From an uncultured Saprospirales bacterium (GTDB lineage: Bacteria > Bacteroidota > Bacteroidia > Chitinophagales > Saprospiraceae): 64,000 bases of DNA. This document shows positions 61,092 through 64,000 of the stretch, in pieces. The stretch spans positions 1-64,000 of the forward strand of contig CALMIR010000167.1 of the NCBI GenBank assembly GCA_937864265.1, given 5' to 3'. Made by a program: the position numbers and the translations under genes. The notes under the pieces are model-generated. The model searched no databases, was not told the DNA's origin, and saw only the letters and a program-made list of their open reading frames with translations. Position 1 is the first letter of the stretch, and each line of letters opens with the position of its first letter.

Positions 61092-62153
61092 TCAGTTCGC
61101 TTGTCCACCATAGCTTTTACCTGCTATTTCCCAACAGGTGACAAACAGCGCTGCAATGACAGGCCCTAAAATAAAGCCAGATAAACCAAACCAGGCAATA
61201 CCGCCTAAAGTAGAAAGTAATACCAAATAGTCAGGCAGTTTGGTATCGCGCCCTACCAGCATAGGCCGCAGAAAATTATCAACCAAACCAATCACTAAAG
61301 AACCTACTAAGAGCAATATGATACCCTTTGTATAACTGCCTTGTACCATTAAAATGATCACCGTAGGCCCCCAAATAAGGCCACTGCCACCAATAGGAAG
61401 GAGCGACAGCAGCGTCATGATTACTCCCCAAAACAAGGCGCCTTCTATGCCCAATAGGGCAAAAGTAACGCCGCCTATCGTACCCTGTATCAAGGCAACA
61501 ATGACAGTGCCGCGCAATGTGGCCGTTACGACCGAATTAAAGCGAGCTATAAGTCGGTGCTCTCGCTCTGTGCCTAAAGGAACGGCATTGGTGATGGCTA
61601 CCATGATTTCCCGACCATCGCGCAAGAAAAAATACAACATATACAACATGAAAAAAAATTGAATCGTGAGATTGACGGCATCTTTTGTATAGCCAAAAGC
61701 TTGGTCGGCCAATCCTCCGGCAATAGTAGAAGCTAATTGGCTTAGATCGTTGCGTATTCTATCCGTTGTGATGCCCAAATTGTTCAATTGCTGCTCTATT
61801 TTTGGGGTGTTCTGTTCGATGTAATCGGCAATAGCGGTTACGTTGTATTCGTTGGATTGGATTTTTTCGACAATGCCCTGAGCTTGGCCTACTAGAGATA
61901 GCAAGATCAGAAATACGGGGACTACAACCAGCGCTATGATCAATAAGCTGGTCAATAAGGCTGCGAGGTTGGCTCTGCCTTTCAGCCGCCAGCGCAGGAT
62001 GCGGAAAAAACGCCGGAAAGTAATGGCCAATACTACGGCCCAAAAGACCGTGAAGATAAAGGGTTTGATAAGCCCAAAAAAGGCCATGCTGACTAGTAAT
62101 AGCAGCAATAGGAAAAGATTTTGGCGTACTTGTTGGGCATGAGTTGTGGGCAT
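61092..62153 (-). CDS. AI-2E family transporter (PerM type)
   Basis: 353 residues with about eight membrane helices in the usual AI-2E pattern: a pair at the N-terminus, a long soluble helix region (VEKIQSNEYNVTAIADYIEQ, LNNLGITTDRIRND), then five to six helices including LPIGGSGLIWGPTVIIL and DNFLRPMLVGRDTKLPDYLVLLSTLGGIAWFG. Members export varied small molecules or work as sodium/proton antiporters; the name does not prove AI-2 transport. A TATATTTG box precedes it. Confidence 0.9.
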   Translation of the reverse strand: MPTTHAQQVRQNLFLLLLLLVSMAFFGLIKPFIFTVFWAVVLAITFRRFFRILRWRLKGRANLAALLTSLLIIALVVVPVFLILLSLVGQAQGIVEKIQSNEYNVTAIADYIEQNTPKIEQQLNNLGITTDRIRNDLSQLASTIAGGLADQAFGYTKDAVNLTIQFFFMLYMLYFFLRDGREIMVAITNAVPLGTEREHRLIARFNSVVTATLRGTVIVALIQGTIGGVTFALLGIEGALFWGVIMTLLSLLPIGGSGLIWGPTVIILMVQGSYTKGIILLLVGSLVIGLVDNFLRPMLVGRDTKLPDYLVLLSTLGGIAWFGLSGFILGPVIAALFVTCWEIAGKSYGGQAN

Positions 62154-62172
62154 AGTACGAGTATTTTCAACT

Positions 62173-62180
62173 CAAATATA
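62173..62180 (-). promoter_or_regulatory. -7 box for the AI-2E transporter gene
   Basis: TATATTTG on the minus strand, 19 bases before the ATG; perfect TAnnTTTG. No clear -33 TTG. Confidence 0.45.
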
Positions 62181-62477
62181 GGTAAGGGATTTTGTAATTG
62201 ATAGGCTTATGTACCGCCATTTTATTTTCCTAGCTTAAAATGAGGGTCAGATGGGAACGCTTTTAACATACTAACGAATGTTTGTTTATAAAATTTTCAA
62301 AAAAAAGGCCATTTGTTGATTAATTATTTGTAAAAAACCCTGCTTTTTAGAGATATTTTCAATTTATTTCATTTTTCTTGAAAAAAAAGTGATCAGAAAT
62401 TTGCACCCCTTTATTTAAAGCTGTAGGTTTGTTGCAGATAAATGAATGTTGTTTTTCAACCCTCAATTTATTATAAG
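62181..62477. other. Promoter-bearing spacer of the pheA attenuator
   Basis: AT-rich divergent spacer. GAAATTTG at 62396-62403 is one base from TAnnTTTG and lies about 75 bases before the leader peptide start, so it may be the -7 box of the pheA operon; its -33 element is poor. Nothing else is seen. Confidence 0.4.
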
Positions 62478-62540
62478 ATGTTGTTCCCTAGCCGAAACGA
62501 ATTTGCTCACTTTTGGTATTTTTTTTATGGTAAGCCATAA
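62478..62540 (+). CDS. Aromatic-rich leader peptide of the pheA operon
   Basis: 20 codons from ATG 62478 to TAA 62538. The second half reads FAHFWYFFYGKP: Phe, Phe, Trp, Tyr, Phe, Phe, Tyr within 9 codons, so all three aromatic amino acids are monitored. It is followed after one base by the antiterminator arm and then by an intrinsic terminator upstream of pheA. The peptide itself probably has no function; ribosome position on it sets transcription. Also TTTTATGG and CCATAAAA (62523-62542) can pair over its end. Confidence 0.85.
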   Translation: MLFPSRNEFAHFWYFFYGKP

Positions 62541-62541
62541 A

Positions 62542-62579
62542 AGGGGAATTTCTATGTACAAACGAAAAGAAATGCCCCT
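62542..62579 (+). promoter_or_regulatory. Antiterminator hairpin of the pheA attenuator
   Basis: AGGGGAATTTC (62542-62552) pairs with GAAATGCCCCT (62569-62579) at 10 of 11 positions. The right arm contains GCCCCT, which is also the left arm of the terminator, so the two structures exclude each other. A ribosome at the leader stop codon would cover the left arm; a ribosome stalled on the aromatic codons would leave it free. Confidence 0.85.
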
Positions 62580-62598
62580 ACTAAGGGGCTTTTTTTTT
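62574..62598 (+). terminator. Intrinsic terminator (attenuator) before pheA
   Basis: GCCCCT-ACTA-AGGGGC is a perfect 6-bp stem with a 4-base loop, followed by nine T residues (62590-62598). It lies 13 bases before the pheA ATG, so it can only act as a conditional terminator. Confidence 0.92.
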
Positions 62599-62611
62599 GA
62601 CTCAAAAATAT

Positions 62612-63517
62612 ATGGATCACATGACTATGTTTAAAGCAGCTACCCAAGTAAAAGGTGAATACAAAAGCGACAACAACCACCGAAAGGTATTGATACAGGG
62701 CTATCCTGGCGCTTTTCACGAAATTGCCGCCCGATATTGTTTTCAACCAGAGGAAATTGAAATTGTCCCTGCTTTGTCTTTTAAAGAACTGGTGGCGGGT
62801 ATCGAAAGCCAGCAAACGGCATCTATCGGGCTAATGGCTATCGAAAATACGCTGGCTGGAAGTTTAATGGACAACTATGAGCTGTTGGATAAGTCCAATG
62901 TGTCCATCACCGGCGAAGTACATTTGCGCATTAAGCAAAACCTAATGGCTTTACCTGGTCAACGCATCGAGGATTTGAAAGAGGTGCATTCGCATCCCAT
63001 TGCATTGGCGCAGTGTCGCGATTTTTTTTCAAAATATCCCCACATCAGGCTGGTTGAAAAAGCAGATACAGCGCTTAGCGCACTGGATATTCAAAAGAAT
63101 CAATGGAAGGGCATCGGTGCGGTAGCCAGTACCTTATCAGCTGAATTGTATGAACTGGACATCTTAGCCTCTGGGATCGAGACCAATAAAAAGAATCATA
63201 CGCGATTTTTGGTTCTTGAACCACGAGCAGAGGCTGATGGTGAGAAGGATGCAGAAAAAATCTCCCTGAGCTTTTCTGTCAACCACGAATCCGGCAGCTT
63301 ATATCGGGTTATGGCCGTTCTTTCAGCATACCATGTGAATATGACTAAAATTCAATCGGCGCCTATTATTGGACATCCTTGGGAGTACAAGTTTTTTGTG
63401 GACTTTGTTATGGAGGGCAATGTGAGCTTCCGCAATACAATTGAAGCCATCCGCCCACTGACCAACCATCTAAAAATACTTGGGGTGTACGACAAGGGAG
63501 AACACTTCGAATATTAA
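62612..63517 (+). CDS. pheA: Prephenate dehydratase
   Basis: 301 residues, converting prephenate to phenylpyruvate in phenylalanine synthesis. The catalytic domain has IQGYPGAFHEIAARYCF, MAIENTLAGSLMDNYELLD and the conserved HTRFLVLEP (TRF motif). A C-terminal ACT domain (about 212-290; SLSFSVNHESGSLYRVMAVL, YKFFVDFVME) should bind Phe for feedback inhibition. No chorismate mutase domain is fused. ATG 62612 is used; a TTG at 62597 falls in the terminator T-run. Controlled by the attenuator upstream. Confidence 0.95.
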   Translation: MDHMTMFKAATQVKGEYKSDNNHRKVLIQGYPGAFHEIAARYCFQPEEIEIVPALSFKELVAGIESQQTASIGLMAIENTLAGSLMDNYELLDKSNVSITGEVHLRIKQNLMALPGQRIEDLKEVHSHPIALAQCRDFFSKYPHIRLVEKADTALSALDIQKNQWKGIGAVASTLSAELYELDILASGIETNKKNHTRFLVLEPRAEADGEKDAEKISLSFSVNHESGSLYRVMAVLSAYHVNMTKIQSAPIIGHPWEYKFFVDFVMEGNVSFRNTIEAIRPLTNHLKILGVYDKGEHFEY

Positions 63518-63518
63518 T

Positions 63519-64000
63519 ATGAAGCATACAACATCCAATCGGCCTATTATTGAACCAGCCAAAAGGTTGGGAGAAGTAACAGAATACTACTTTTCCAGAA
63601 AATTGAGGGAAATCGCTCAAATGAGAGCAGAAGGTAAAATGGTCTTGAATTTGGGCATAGGCAGCCCCGATTTACCGCCAGCCGCTAACGTGATAGAGGA
63701 ACTTTGTACCCATGTCAATTACAATAATGTACATGGATACCAGAGTTATAACGGCATACCCGAACTGCGCCAGGCTTTTTCCAACTGGTACGAATGCTAT
63801 TTTCAAGTAAACCTAGACCCGGAAAAAGAAGTCCTGCCACTTATCGGCTCTAAGGAAGGGCTGATGCACATCGCCATGTCCTTTTTGGAAGAAGGGGATG
63901 AAGTGTTGGTGCCAAATCCTGGTTATCCAGCTTACCGGGCGGTATCACAACTAGCCGGCGCTACCGTGGTAGAATACGAACTAAGTGAATCACATGGTTG
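63519..64000 (+). CDS. Class I/II aminotransferase (partial, runs off the window)
   Basis: The first 160 codons of a PLP-dependent aminotransferase starting one base after the pheA stop. It opens RPIIEPAKRLGEVTEYYFSRKLREI and continues with LNLGIGSPDLPP, HGYQSYNGIPELRQAFSNWY, LIGSKEGLMHIAMSFLEEGD and VPNPGYPAYRAVSQLAGA, as in aspartate/aromatic aminotransferases. The PLP lysine lies beyond the window. Position next to pheA points to phenylpyruvate/hydroxyphenylpyruvate transamination. Confidence 0.9.
   Translation, partial: MKHTTSNRPIIEPAKRLGEVTEYYFSRKLREIAQMRAEGKMVLNLGIGSPDLPPAANVIEELCTHVNYNNVHGYQSYNGIPELRQAFSNWYECYFQVNLDPEKEVLPLIGSKEGLMHIAMSFLEEGDEVLVPNPGYPAYRAVSQLAGATVVEYELSESHG

Noticed and set aside
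62446..62634. A 62-residue open frame overlapping the pheA leader
   Set aside because: It reads through the terminator and into pheA in another frame; the 20-codon frame with clustered aromatic codons fits the regulatory hairpins.

Overview
The window looks like a chromosomal segment of a Bacteroidota bacterium, most likely of the Saprospirales (Haliscomenobacter/Lewinella type); the rank below phylum is inference. The phylum call rests on a MurF-Alr fusion gene, a PorV/PorQ-family protein together with a cargo protein ending in a type 9 secretion sorting domain, futalosine hydrolase, a YtxJ-type bacilliredoxin, DUF4230, GH92, very weak Shine-Dalgarno signals, and several promoters of the form TTTG-N19/20-TAnnTTTG. 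Coding density is high and most genes are housekeeping or general metabolism. There is no prophage, complete insertion sequence or CRISPR array.

Layout. 1-3.5 kb: repeats, SOS-type umuDC and ccmB, with umuDC lying between diverged direct repeats that contain a second copy of the ccmB 3' end. 3.5-17.4 kb: amidase, PgpH-like HD phosphodiesterase, prmA, a 1519-residue secreted unknown, fatty acid desaturase, purM, futalosine hydrolase and a two-gene TRAP permease. 17.4-27.7 kb: GH92 mannosidase and ROK kinase, YkuK, a DUF255 thioredoxin lipoprotein, bestrophin, YdcF, an antitoxin with a broken ParE toxin, and a transglutaminase. 27.7-38.4 kb: short asparaginase-like protein, GXWXG/DUF4334 protein, ffh, prs, a composite repeat block, mce, a DtxR-regulated metal-uptake pair without permease, a lipoprotein methyltransferase, fba and trxB. 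38.5-47.3 kb: membrane subtilase, anchored NucA nuclease, a HerA-like ATPase, an AAA/PD-(D/E)XK protein and two exported unknowns. 47.4-56 kb: thioredoxin, ribD, mnmD, ytxJ, a 55-residue lipoprotein, tRNA-Pro, osmC, murF-alr, purD, DUF4230. 56-64 kb: PorV-like protein, a small HTH-like protein, an SDR, a T9SS FG-GAP protein, an AI-2E family transporter and pheA with a following aminotransferase that runs off the window.

The strongest regulatory find is upstream of pheA: a 20-codon leader peptide (62478-62540) ends in a run of aromatic codons and is followed by mutually exclusive antiterminator and intrinsic-terminator hairpins. This is a complete ribosome-mediated attenuator for an aromatic amino acid operon.

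The strongest structural find is a family of about 110-125 bp near-palindromic elements (four copies, at 2.2, 3.3, 21.5 and 25.7 kb). They have imperfect terminal inverted repeats, a conserved loop and covarying arm bases, and each lies just upstream of a gene start. A second dispersed family (window start, 32.1-32.3 kb, 50.7 kb) is built on the hexamer GGGTGA with conserved flanks; it supplies the stop codon of mce and abuts the 5' end of tRNA-Pro.
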